Source of the DNA: Halobiforma lacisalsi AJ5
Lineage (GTDB): Archaea; Halobacteriota; Halobacteria; Halobacteriales; Natrialbaceae
Direction: 5' to 3'
Assembly: GCF_000226975.2 (NCBI RefSeq)
Contig: NZ_CP019285.1
Span: forward strand, 2,666,001-2,730,000
DNA length: 64,000 bases
In this document: positions 1 to 7,625 of the stretch, piece by piece
Numbering within the stretch: position 1 is the stretch's first letter
Layout: each line of letters opens with the position of its first letter
Position numbers and translations under genes: made by a program
The notes under the pieces: generated by a model
The model's database searches: none
Seen by the model: only the letters and a program-made list of their open reading frames with translations
What the model was told of the DNA's origin: nothing

Positions 1-400
1 TTCGGGGACTGTCCGATCACAGCCGTCACACGCGGTTCGCGTTCGTCGTTGCCCCGACACAGTCGCAGTGGTTCGCAGCCATCCCTTATGAGTCCTGTGT
101 GGTAATTACGAAACGCGAAAACACCCGACGGGACGTCCACGAGCGGAGCGTAAGACCGGTCTACGGCCGCTCGAGGGACGAGTTCTGCTGACCGATGACC
201 GATACGAATACCGAAGCGTCCCGAGAGGGACGTCTCGCCTGCAAGAGGTCAGTTCGTCAGTCGCCCGTTCCGTCGAACGACGTCGTTCGGACAGCGGTCG
301 TCCGGCAGGCGTTCGCTCCCCATCGTCCGGCCGCGAACGGGCCGCGGGCGAAGCGTCGCGAACCGGGACACCGATAGTGCCGGGGCACCCATCGGTCGAT
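1..400. other. gene-free left margin
   Basis: I see no supportable gene here. Short open frames exist on both strands, but they lack the acidic composition of the neighbouring proteins and resemble no family I know. The right part presumably holds the promoter of the DUF3054-like gene. A gene whose body lies left of the window cannot be excluded. Confidence 0.5.
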
Positions 401-829
401 ATGGACACGGCAACTCGAGCCGGCACCGGACGCAGTCTCTTCGATCGAGACGCGCTACCGCTCGGTGTCGCCGATCTCGCGGTCCTCGTCGCCTTGATCC
501 TCGTCGGACAGCGTTCCCACGACGTCAATATCGTTACCGAGCCGCTGGCATCGCTGGAGACTATCGTTCCGTTCGCGATCGGCTGGATCGCGGCATCGAT
601 TCTGGTCGGGCTGTACGCCCGCGGCGTCGCGACGACTCCCTCTCGAGTCGCCCGCCTGACGGCTGTGAGCTGGATCGCGGCGGCGAACGTGGGCTTCATC
701 CTGCGTGGGTCGCCAGTGTTCGCGGGCGACGCACCGTGGACGTTTACGGTCGTCATGACCGGGACCGGGCTCGTCGCACTGGTCGGCTGGCGAGTCGCGT
801 ACGCCGTATACGCGACCCGATCGGCGTAA
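401..829 (+). CDS. DUF3054-like integral membrane protein
   Basis: A 142-residue protein with about four hydrophobic segments. It begins with a short polar N-terminus, then a DLAVLVALILVGQRSHD stretch that resembles the conserved start of the DUF3054 family (membrane proteins of actinobacteria and haloarchaea, function unknown). An upstream in-frame GTG would add eight residues; I prefer the ATG because the alignment-like conserved part starts just after it. It is a single gene with no close co-directional neighbour. The family assignment comes from memory of the motif and is fairly secure; no function can be inferred. Confidence 0.75.
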   Translation: MDTATRAGTGRSLFDRDALPLGVADLAVLVALILVGQRSHDVNIVTEPLASLETIVPFAIGWIAASILVGLYARGVATTPSRVARLTAVSWIAAANVGFILRGSPVFAGDAPWTFTVVMTGTGLVALVGWRVAYAVYATRSA

Positions 830-1156
830 CCCTCGGCCGGTCCGAGCCGGCCGGAACGCCCGATCGTCGACGGATGTATCACGAACAGAATACGAAAAAT
901 CCTCCCGCGAAACAAAGTGAATTATAGAATATTATAATTATGGGGCCGTTGCAAGTCATTCGACGCTCTTCAACTCGCCGCCTTCTTGCTTTTAATAAAT
1001 TCCATCTGTCAGTTCCTACCTGTTCCTTGCCACTAATCCGGCCCGATACCGAAAATATTTCGTGGATATCCGTTGTCTAATAACCATCTCATAACTTATG
1101 AAAATCTAATCCAGTGAATATGTATTAGAAACGGGTCAAGTACTGGCCGATTATGG
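830..1156. other. AT-rich intergenic stretch
   Basis: This stretch is markedly richer in A and T than the flanking genes, with runs such as attatagaatattataatta. I find no convincing reading frame. It probably holds regulatory DNA for the small membrane protein that follows, but no second binding site stands out. Confidence 0.5.
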
Positions 1157-1178
1157 GAAACGCTTATATACGCGTTTC
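1157..1178 (+). promoter_or_regulatory. TATA box enclosed in a 7-bp inverted repeat
   Basis: Arms GAAACGC and GCGTTTC are exact reverse complements and bracket the 8-bp core ttatatac, which is a good archaeal TATA box about 30 bp upstream of the following ATG. A symmetric site on top of the TATA element is the expected layout for a repressor operator. The downstream transcript would be leaderless or nearly so. The symmetry and spacing are seen directly; regulation is inferred. Confidence 0.6.
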
Positions 1179-1197
1179 TCATACTATTGGATAGATT

Positions 1198-1413
1198 ATG
1201 ACTGGATATTACGACATCGTTCTCGGCCTCATCCCAGTCGCACTGCTCGGGATCACCGCAGCCCTCCTCGTCGTGGGCATGTCCTTTACCACGGCAGTCC
1301 CGATCGGCGCGTTCGTCTCGATGGGAATCATCGGCCACGCGATGTTCGTGAATACGCCTGCGGACGCCTCCGACGAGGCCCAGTCGGCCCGACCGCCCCT
1401 CAACGCGGACTAA
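1198..1413 (+). CDS. small two-helix membrane protein
   Basis: A 71-residue protein with two hydrophobic helices (about residues 5-27 and 30-50) and a polar acidic tail ending in PPLNAD. The composition is typical of small haloarchaeal membrane proteins; I do not recognise a named function. A strong TATA box inside an inverted repeat lies about 30 bp upstream, so the gene is probably transcribed as a leaderless mRNA and may be tightly regulated. It stands alone between a membrane protein and a NarO/DmsR-like regulator; a link to the respiratory genes further right is only a possibility. Confidence 0.75.
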   Translation: MTGYYDIVLGLIPVALLGITAALLVVGMSFTTAVPIGAFVSMGIIGHAMFVNTPADASDEAQSARPPLNAD

Positions 1414-1581
1414 TCCAGTCATCCCTCGTCTCGTTTTCCTTCCGTTTCCACTCGTTCGACACCCGTCCTCGGCCGCGCTCGTATAGGGACGGGAAGCGTC
1501 TCCCCGCTACACCTGCCGTCGGTTCCCACCCAGTTGGAACGTGACCGATCATATATTCGCTCGAGAGCGGTGGATACGAAC

Positions 1582-2271
1582 ATGGCCACCGACGCTTCCG
1601 CAGCGACGAGTTCGGAGTCGAGGGGCACTCCGCTCGAGGCGACGCTACTCGTCGACCCGCCGGATTGTCCGCTCGCCCGGAAGGCCCCGAACGCGGCGGC
1701 GGTCTCCCAGACGCTGTCGTGTGCCGGTGACTGTCGCACCTGTCACAGTGAAGTGACGGTCGCGTCGCGAAATGCGAACGGGAAGGGGAATGGGAACGGG
1801 AACCGGACCGCAGGACGGGGCAGCGGTCGCAAGCGGATCCACACGTCGGCCGACATCGGGTCGGACTGTGTCTGCCCGGCGATCTCGGCCTTCGACTGCG
1901 TCTTCTCGCTCGAGTCCATCAGGGACGGATCGCTCGTCTTCACGATCGTCGTTCGCGACCGGGAGTTGATTACCGACATCGTCGCCGCGATCCGCGAAAC
2001 CGGCGGCTCGGTGCGACTCGAGCGAATCACTACCGACGAAGCCGAAGCCGGAGCCGGAGCCGAGCGGGACGAGCCGTCGGTCGACGCGGCCGACATCACG
2101 GCCAAGCAGCGGGAGGCGATCGAACTGGCGGTAGAATTGGGCTACTACGACCGGCCCCGTCGGACGGACCTCCAGGAACTTGCCGATAGACTGGAGATTT
2201 CGCGATCGGCCGTCTCACAGCGACTCAACGCGGCGGAGTCGAAGTTGCTCAGATCGTTTCTCTCGTCGTGA
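1582..2271 (+). CDS. NarO/DmsR-like HTH_10 transcriptional regulator
   Basis: A 229-residue regulator. The N-terminal half carries cysteines 29, 47, 51 and 54 and a CVC-x7-C set (96, 98, 106), matching the C-xn-C-x-C-x7-C motif described for haloarchaeal NarO and DmsR, which activate denitrification and DMSO respiration genes in low oxygen. A Gly/Asn-rich low-complexity linker (about 66-80) follows the first cysteine group. The C-terminal HTH_10 (Bat-type) domain spans about 172-225, with TAKQREAIELAVELGYYDRP and a recognition-helix region ISRSAVSQRL. The ATG was chosen because catatatt lies about 29 bp upstream, giving a leaderless transcript. Two paralogues sit at the right end of the window. 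Sensing of oxygen or redox state through the cysteines is inferred. Confidence 0.85.
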   Translation: MATDASAATSSESRGTPLEATLLVDPPDCPLARKAPNAAAVSQTLSCAGDCRTCHSEVTVASRNANGKGNGNGNRTAGRGSGRKRIHTSADIGSDCVCPAISAFDCVFSLESIRDGSLVFTIVVRDRELITDIVAAIRETGGSVRLERITTDEAEAGAGAERDEPSVDAADITAKQREAIELAVELGYYDRPRRTDLQELADRLEISRSAVSQRLNAAESKLLRSFLSS

Positions 2272-2431
2272 GTCGGCGGTCGGAGAGCGCTCTCGTCGTC
2301 GGAGGAGAAAGCAAGGAGAGGACGACTCATACGGTTGCTGTCCGATGTACCGGCGCAACCGCGACCCGAGGGCGGTCACGCCGCGACTGACAACGAGTAC
2401 GACGACGGGTCCCCTCTTATAGTAACCCGTA

Positions 2432-2815
2432 TCAGCCGTTCGACGCCGACATCGCTCCCTCGAGGACGCTCTCGACGACCGTCGCCTCGGCCGAGCGGAG
2501 CCGCTGGGAGACCGCCGATTTCGAGATATCGAGCTCCTCGGAGAGCGCCTGGAGGTCGACCGATCGGGGCTGATCGTAGTATCCTCTCTTGAACGCCAAC
2601 TCGAGGGCTTCCCACTGTTTCGGCGTCAGATCGCGGAGATCGACCCGGACGCTCGAGGGACGGCTCTGTGGCGGGACGAGGTCGTCGGCCCCACCGTCGG
2701 GGACGACGCGGGCGTCGACGACGTCGTCGACGCGATCGACGAGGTCCAGAATCGTTTCCTCGTCAGTCACGGTGACGGTGATCCGGAACCGGTCGTCAAC
2801 CGACTCGTCGCTCAT
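2432..2815 (-). CDS. short HTH_10 regulator
   Basis: A 127-residue protein with an N-terminal alpha/beta region ([16 protein letters not shown]) and a C-terminal HTH_10 domain ([20 protein letters not shown] ... [10 protein letters not shown]). Unlike its neighbour it has no cysteine motif, so it is probably not a redox sensor by the NarO route. The start is the ATG giving MSDES; longer open sequence upstream is Arg-rich and not haloarchaeal in character. It is transcribed away from the copper ATPase gene and convergently with the NarO-like gene, and could control either. Confidence 0.8.
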   Translation of the reverse strand: MSDESVDDRFRITVTVTDEETILDLVDRVDDVVDARVVPDGGADDLVPPQSRPSSVRVDLRDLTPKQWEALELAFKRGYYDQPRSVDLQALSEELDISKSAVSQRLRSAEATVVESVLEGAMSASNG

Positions 2816-3167
2816 CGGCGGCCACCCCCGTTCGCGGGACCGACGGCTTCGAGAGGGCGAAAAGCCGTTTCCGGAAGCCAGTCTCCGGCATGGGCGGCGC
2901 ATCCGGGGCGGGACCGCCGAGCGGTGGCCTCGAGCGCGACCCTCCGCCCGTTCTTGGGGCCCGGATATCCGGTCGCCCCGTCCCGGATCGGATAATGGCT
3001 CATACGTGTGGGAACGTACCCCGAACCGATTTAGCCACCTCTTTATATTACAGTTATTTATAAGGATCTCGCGAGTCCTGCCGGTTTTCGGCGTCTCAGG
3101 TACGGTATCCGTCGAACATATTCGTCACCACGTCTATCGGCCGAGTGGTCCAACGGTCGGTCAGGGG
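2816..3167 (+). promoter_or_regulatory. promoter region of the copper ATPase gene
   Basis: No gene is supported here, although the ATPase reading frame stays open upstream. Two AT-rich boxes, tttatatta and ttatttataag, lie around 3041-3063, and a third, aacatattcg, around 3114-3123. Any could act as a TATA element; the last would give a 5' leader of roughly 20-25 nt ending in a G-rich stretch (caggggatg) just before the ATG. Confidence 0.5.
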
Positions 3168-5648
3168 ATGACCACCTGTTCACTCTGTGAGTTGCCAACG
3201 CCGGAGCAGCCGGTGACCGAGGAGGGCGTCGACGGCACCTTCTGCTGTCGTGGCTGTCTCGAAGTCAGCCGAACGCTTTCGGCGAGCGACGACCTCGACG
3301 TCGACCGCGAAGCTGTCAGGGAGCGCGCCCACGATTCCGACGGCGACGAGCACTGCGACGTCCCCGACGACGCCGAGGTGGCGTTTCTCTCGATCGACGG
3401 CATGCACTGCTCGACCTGCGAGGGGTTCGTTAGCCTGCTCGGTGAGCGAAGCGAGGGCATCCGCCGCGTCGAGGCCAGTTACGCCACCGACACCGCCCGC
3501 ATCGTCTACGATCCCGACGACCTCGAGCGGACGGATCTCCCCGACACGCTGTCGGCACACGGCTACGACGCGCGGTTCCCCGACGAGGAGGTCGACGGCC
3601 GCACCCGGAACGACGACCTCATCCAGCGACTACTCGTCGGCGGATTCATGGCGATGCTGATCATGCCGTGGTACCTCTTCTACCTTTACCCCAGCTACGT
3701 CGGCCTCGAGACGGGAATTCTCACCGTCGACGCGACGACCTCGGTCGGGTTCTACCTGCCCATGGCCTTTATCGGTCTGATGACGGCCGTGGTCCTGTGT
3801 TACACCGGCTATCCCGTCCTCCGAGGAGCCTACGTCAGCCTCCGCGTTGGCCGGCCGAACATGGATCTGCTGATCGCGATCGCGGCGGTCGCAGCCTACG
3901 CCTACAGCACGGTCGCCCTCGCGATGGGCAGTATGCACCTCTACTACGACGTGACCGTCGCGGTGATCATGGTCGTCAGCCTCGGCACCTACTACGAGCG
4001 ACGGATCAAGGGGCGGGCGACCGACCTCCTCTCGGATCTGACTGCCGCTCGGACCCGCGAGGCGACCCGTCGCACCGCGGGCGGCACGGAGACCGTCTCC
4101 GTCGACGACTTGGAGCCCGGCGACGAGGTCGTCGTCCGGCCGGGCGAACGGGTCCCGATCGACGGGCAGGTGCTCGAGGGCACCGCGGACGTCGACGAGT
4201 CGGTGCTGACGGGCGAGTCGCTGCCGGTCACCAAAGAGGTCGGCGACGCGGTCGTCGGCGGCGCGGTCGTCACCGACAGCGCGCTCGTGCTCGAGGTCGA
4301 CGAGGACGCCGAGAGCACGCTCGACCGGATCGCCACGCTGCTGTGGGAGATCCAGAGCGAGTCCCCTGGCGTCCAGCGGTTCGCGGACAAGCTGGCGACG
4401 ATCTTCGTTCCGTTCGTCCTCGTGCTCGCGACGGTCGTCACCGCCTACCGGCTCGCAACCGGGACGGCTCCAGCCGACGCCCTGCTGACCGGACTGACCG
4501 TGCTGGTCGTCTCCTGTCCCTGTGCGATGGGGCTTGCGACGCCGCTGGCGGTCGCGTCCGGGCTGCGCGATGCCCTCGAGCGCGGCGTCGTCGTCACGAA
4601 TTCGGCACTGTTCGAGTCCGCGACCGCCGCGGACACGCTCGTCTTCGACAAGACCGGAACGCTGACCGAGGGCGAGATGGAGGTGCTCGCGGTCGACGGC
4701 GATCGGGATGCCGTCCGGAAGGCCGCGGCGGTCGAACGGCTCTCCGAGCACCCGGTCGCGGCCGCGATCACGGCGTACGCGGACGGACTCGAGGACGAAG
4801 ATGCGGTGGCGACACCGGAGGCCGTCCGGGCCGACGGTGGCGTCGCCGACCCAGCCGTGGCGACGGAGCCGACCCCGCCAGGTGACTCGACCTCGAGCCC
4901 CCTGGGCCCCGTCGAGGAGTTCGAACGCCACCCCGGCGAGGGTGTCAGCGGCCGCGTCGACGGCGACCGCGTCGTCGTGGGTACGGTCGACCTCGTCGAA
5001 CGGCTCGTCGGCTCCGTCCCCGACGACCTCGAGGCGACCGCGACGAAAGCGCGGGAGCGCGGCCGTCTACCCGTCGTCATTGGCTACGACGGCCGGGCAC
5101 GGGCCGTCGCCGTCGTCGGGGACCGCGCCCGCGACGAGTGGCGCGACGTCCTCGAGGCGGTCGATGACCGCGAGGTCGTCGTCCTCACCGGCGACGACGA
5201 GTCGGCGGCCGAGGAGTTCCGGGATCACCCCGCGGTCGACCGGGTCTTCGCCGGCGTCCCGCCGGACGGCAAGGTCGAGACGGTCCGTCGGCTCTCGAGG
5301 GGTGGCGTCACAGCTATGATCGGCGACGGGACCAACGACGCCCCGGCACTGGCCGCGGCCGACCTCGGAATCGCGCTCGGCAACGGCACCGCGCGGGCGG
5401 CCGACGCCGCGGACGCGATCGTCACCGACAGCGACCTGCGGGACGTCCACACCGTGTTCGATCTGGCGGCGGGGACCCGACGGCGCATCCGCGAGAACAT
5501 CGGCTGGGCGCTGCTGTACAACGCGGTCGCGATCCCGCTTGCCGTACTCGGGGCCATCAACCCGCTGTTCGCGGCGGTCGCGATGGCGACCAGCAGCCTG
5601 CTGGTAGTCAAGAACTCCTCACGCCCCGTAATCGGCGGCGATCCGTGA
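3168..5648 (+). CDS. CcoI/CopA2-like P1B copper-transporting ATPase
   Basis: An 826-residue P-type ATPase. A Cys-rich N-terminal domain (C4, C7, C26, C27, C30) matches the putative metal-binding domain typical of FixI/CcoI-type pumps. A heavy-metal-associated domain follows with CSTC at 81-84, then eight predicted helices including the ion-binding SCPCAMG (C450-P-C452), the phosphorylation motif DKTGT with Asp494, and [10 protein letters not shown] in the hinge. The CPC motif indicates Cu(I) export. CcoI-type pumps supply copper to CuB and CuA sites, which fits the heme-copper reductase, CuA protein and Sco gene nearby. The frame is open far upstream, but the sequence there is Arg/Ser-rich junk; the chosen ATG begins the metal-binding domain. 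Confidence 0.92.
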   Translation: MTTCSLCELPTPEQPVTEEGVDGTFCCRGCLEVSRTLSASDDLDVDREAVRERAHDSDGDEHCDVPDDAEVAFLSIDGMHCSTCEGFVSLLGERSEGIRRVEASYATDTARIVYDPDDLERTDLPDTLSAHGYDARFPDEEVDGRTRNDDLIQRLLVGGFMAMLIMPWYLFYLYPSYVGLETGILTVDATTSVGFYLPMAFIGLMTAVVLCYTGYPVLRGAYVSLRVGRPNMDLLIAIAAVAAYAYSTVALAMGSMHLYYDVTVAVIMVVSLGTYYERRIKGRATDLLSDLTAARTREATRRTAGGTETVSVDDLEPGDEVVVRPGERVPIDGQVLEGTADVDESVLTGESLPVTKEVGDAVVGGAVVTDSALVLEVDEDAESTLDRIATLLWEIQSESPGVQRFADKLATIFVPFVLVLATVVTAYRLATGTAPADALLTGLTVLVVSCPCAMGLATPLAVASGLRDALERGVVVTNSALFESATAADTLVFDKTGTLTEGEMEVLAVDGDRDAVRKAAAVERLSEHPVAAAITAYADGLEDEDAVATPEAVRADGGVADPAVATEPTPPGDSTSSPLGPVEEFERHPGEGVSGRVDGDRVVVGTVDLVERLVGSVPDDLEATATKARERGRLPVVIGYDGRARAVAVVGDRARDEWRDVLEAVDDREVVVLTGDDESAAEEFRDHPAVDRVFAGVPPDGKVETVRRLSRGGVTAMIGDGTNDAPALAAADLGIALGNGTARAADAADAIVTDSDLRDVHTVFDLAAGTRRRIRENIGWALLYNAVAIPLAVLGAINPLFAAVAMATSSLLVVKNSSRPVIGGDP

Positions 5649-5675
5649 CTCGAGGTCGACCGCCCGTCTTCGCCC

Positions 5676-6401
5676 TTAGCCGTCCGACAGTTCGAACTCG
5701 AGTCGCTCGACGTCCGCTCCTTTCGACGTCGTATCCGTGATCGTGATCCCGCCGAGTTCGCCGAGGCTCGAGACGTGCGTGCCGCCGCAGGGGCACATGT
5801 CGAAGTCCTCGATCTCGACGACCCGCAGCGGGTCGACGGAGTCGGGGATCATGTCGAGCAGCGCGCGCCCTTCGTCGACCTCTTCCTCGACAGTCGGTCG
5901 CGGTCGGTTCTCCTTGACTACCGGGAGGTCGCGCTCGATCGCCTCGTTGCTGCGGCGCTCGATGAGCGCGAGGTCGTCCTCGTCGAACGACGCGGGCTCG
6001 AAGTCGATCCGCGACCGGTCGGGGTACACCTGGTTGCCGGCGGTGCTCGCGCCGAACTCGTCGAGCACCACCCGGGACACGACGTGCTGGGCGGTGTGCA
6101 TCCGGCTCAATCGTCGGCGACGCTCCTCGTCGATTCGACCCTCGACCGTCGTCCCTTCCGCCGGGGGCTCGCCGGATCGAAGCTCGATATCGTGGCGCAC
6201 GTCGCCGTGATCTTTCTTGACGTCGACGACGTCCGCGACCCCGCCGTCCCACTCGAGGACGCCCCGGTCGGACGGCTGTCCGCCGCCCTCGGGGTAGAAG
6301 TAGGTGCCGTCCAGGAACACGCTGTCCCGGCTCGCTTCGGTGACGGTGGCCGTGAACGTCGTCACGTCGTCCGCGTCGGGAAGGTATCGAAGCTCGGTCA
6401 C
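5676..6401 (-). CDS. AlaX-type alanyl-tRNA editing protein
   Basis: A 241-residue free-standing editing domain related to the alanyl-tRNA synthetase editing region; such proteins hydrolyse mischarged Ser- or Gly-tRNA(Ala). The zinc-binding set is visible: HTAQH in the first half and CPCGGTH in the second. The N-terminal part (YFYPEGGGQPSDRG) is the usual AlaX-M glycine-rich motif. I chose the GTG giving (M)TELRYLP over an ATG nine codons earlier, because family members begin this way. It is unrelated to the respiratory genes and is convergent with the copper ATPase gene. Confidence 0.88.
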   Translation of the reverse strand: MTELRYLPDADDVTTFTATVTEASRDSVFLDGTYFYPEGGGQPSDRGVLEWDGGVADVVDVKKDHGDVRHDIELRSGEPPAEGTTVEGRIDEERRRRLSRMHTAQHVVSRVVLDEFGASTAGNQVYPDRSRIDFEPASFDEDDLALIERRSNEAIERDLPVVKENRPRPTVEEEVDEGRALLDMIPDSVDPLRVVEIEDFDMCPCGGTHVSSLGELGGITITDTTSKGADVERLEFELSDG

Positions 6402-6618
6402 GGGTCGGGGTTGGACCTCGAGAAGCAAAGACGCTACCGGTCCGCTCGAGTCGATGGGCGAACCGACCGTCCCGGACCGTCATCGACTCCTCACCGGCGT
6501 GGGGTCCTGGTCGTCGAGGGACAGCAGTCGGAACGGGACCGATAAAAGAAAGCGGAGAGGAGCGACGGAGAAGGCGGAAGACGTCCCCTCGAGCGACGGC
6601 TGCGAATTATAGCCCGTA

Positions 6619-7326
6619 CTACCCGGACTCGGATTCGGACGGAATCGACCCGATCCGTTTGACGCGCCGGTCGACCATCTCGCCGTCCTCGTCGACGAGT
6701 TCGACGACGAACTGGTCGTGTCCCGCGGCATCGATCTCGAACTCGTAGGGCGGTTCGTCGACGGTCGTGATCTCGCCGTCGGCGTCGGAGACGACCACGC
6801 GGTCGTACCCCTCCTCGTGGGAGATCGAACACGTGACGAGTTCGTCGGTCTTCGAACACTCGAGTTCGGGGGGTGCGACGCTCTGCGTGCCGTCGGTCGA
6901 CGACGGCTGGAAGTCGAGTACCATGGGTCCGAACGGCATCGCCCCCAGCAGGATCACGAGGGCGAAGAACACGGCCAGGTTGATCTTGGAGCCGTGACGG
7001 GCGATCGTCCCGGTGACGCCAGTCGCCCCGGATCGACGGAGGCGGATGACCAGCGGCACGACGACGAAGTGGGTCAGCGGCCCCCACAGGATCAACACGA
7101 ACCCGTAGGCCATCGTGTAGTACATGACCGTCAGGTCCGGCCGGTACGACAGCAGGAGGTTCGAGAAGGCCCAGAGCATGAGCCCGAACCACACCAGCGC
7201 GCCGCTTTTGAGGTAGCGCCAGACCGTCGTGTTGGTGTAGTAAACGTTCAACAGGTTGCGCCAGGCCTGTCTCGCTGTGCGTCGGACGATTCCGGGTCGT
7301 GAGGGAACGTGCTGCGAATCGGGCAT
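6619..7326 (-). CDS. membrane protein downstream of the heme-copper reductase operon
   Basis: A 235-residue protein with about three membrane helices in the first 150 residues (near 40-65, 70-100, 120-145) and a soluble acidic C-terminal domain with alternating polar/hydrophobic strands (EGYDRVVVSDADG, QFVVELVDEDGE) that could be an Ig-like fold exposed outside. Two cysteines (ELECSKTDELVTCS) could form a disulfide. It lies downstream of subunit I in the same direction, after about 300 bp containing tandem palindromes, so co-transcription is uncertain. I do not recognise the family; a role in assembly of, or electron delivery to, the complex is a guess from position. Confidence 0.7.
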   Translation of the reverse strand: MPDSQHVPSRPGIVRRTARQAWRNLLNVYYTNTTVWRYLKSGALVWFGLMLWAFSNLLLSYRPDLTVMYYTMAYGFVLILWGPLTHFVVVPLVIRLRRSGATGVTGTIARHGSKINLAVFFALVILLGAMPFGPMVLDFQPSSTDGTQSVAPPELECSKTDELVTCSISHEEGYDRVVVSDADGEITTVDEPPYEFEIDAAGHDQFVVELVDEDGEMVDRRVKRIGSIPSESESG

Positions 7327-7625
7327 GGATCGTCTGGTGATGTGTTGAGTGGATCGTATCGTGGCGAACGTCGCTCGAGTCGAGTCGGACGAGTTAGATC
7401 GGGTCGGTTCTCGGTTCACGGTTCACGTACCGGCTCGCCACAACGACGGGTCGGTACGGCGTGTGACGGTCGGGAACGGGACGACTAGCCGCCGTCAGCG
7501 AACGACGGCGGGAGAGGCGAACGGCGGGACGGGGAGGGGTGTCGGGACCGGATCCCGGTCGGAATCGGAATCCGATTCCGATCCCGGTTCCGAACCCGGA
7601 TCCGAGGTCGGACCCACAGCCACGC
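7327..7625. repeat. low-complexity intergenic stretch with three tandem palindromes
   Basis: This gap holds no convincing gene. At 7546-7560 is GACCGG-ATC-CCGGTC; at 7559-7581 is an 11-bp perfect inverted repeat around one central base (arm tcggaatcgga); at 7580-7602 is an 11-bp arm pair with one mismatch (gatcccggttc). In the leftward direction they lie just after the subunit I stop, where they could act as an RNA-processing or termination structure separating the reductase genes from the next gene. No T-run follows. The symmetry is seen; the function is inferred. Confidence 0.5.

Noticed and set aside
106..915. Long minus-strand open frame of about 270 codons opposite the DUF3054-like gene
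   Set aside because: Rich in Arg, Ser, Thr and Pro with no acidic bias, and it mirrors the codons of the real membrane-protein gene.
2589..3167. Upstream in-frame extension of the copper ATPase
   Set aside because: The extra 193 residues are Arg/Ser-rich, overlap the opposite HTH_10 gene and lie before the promoter boxes; the metal-binding domain starts at the chosen ATG.
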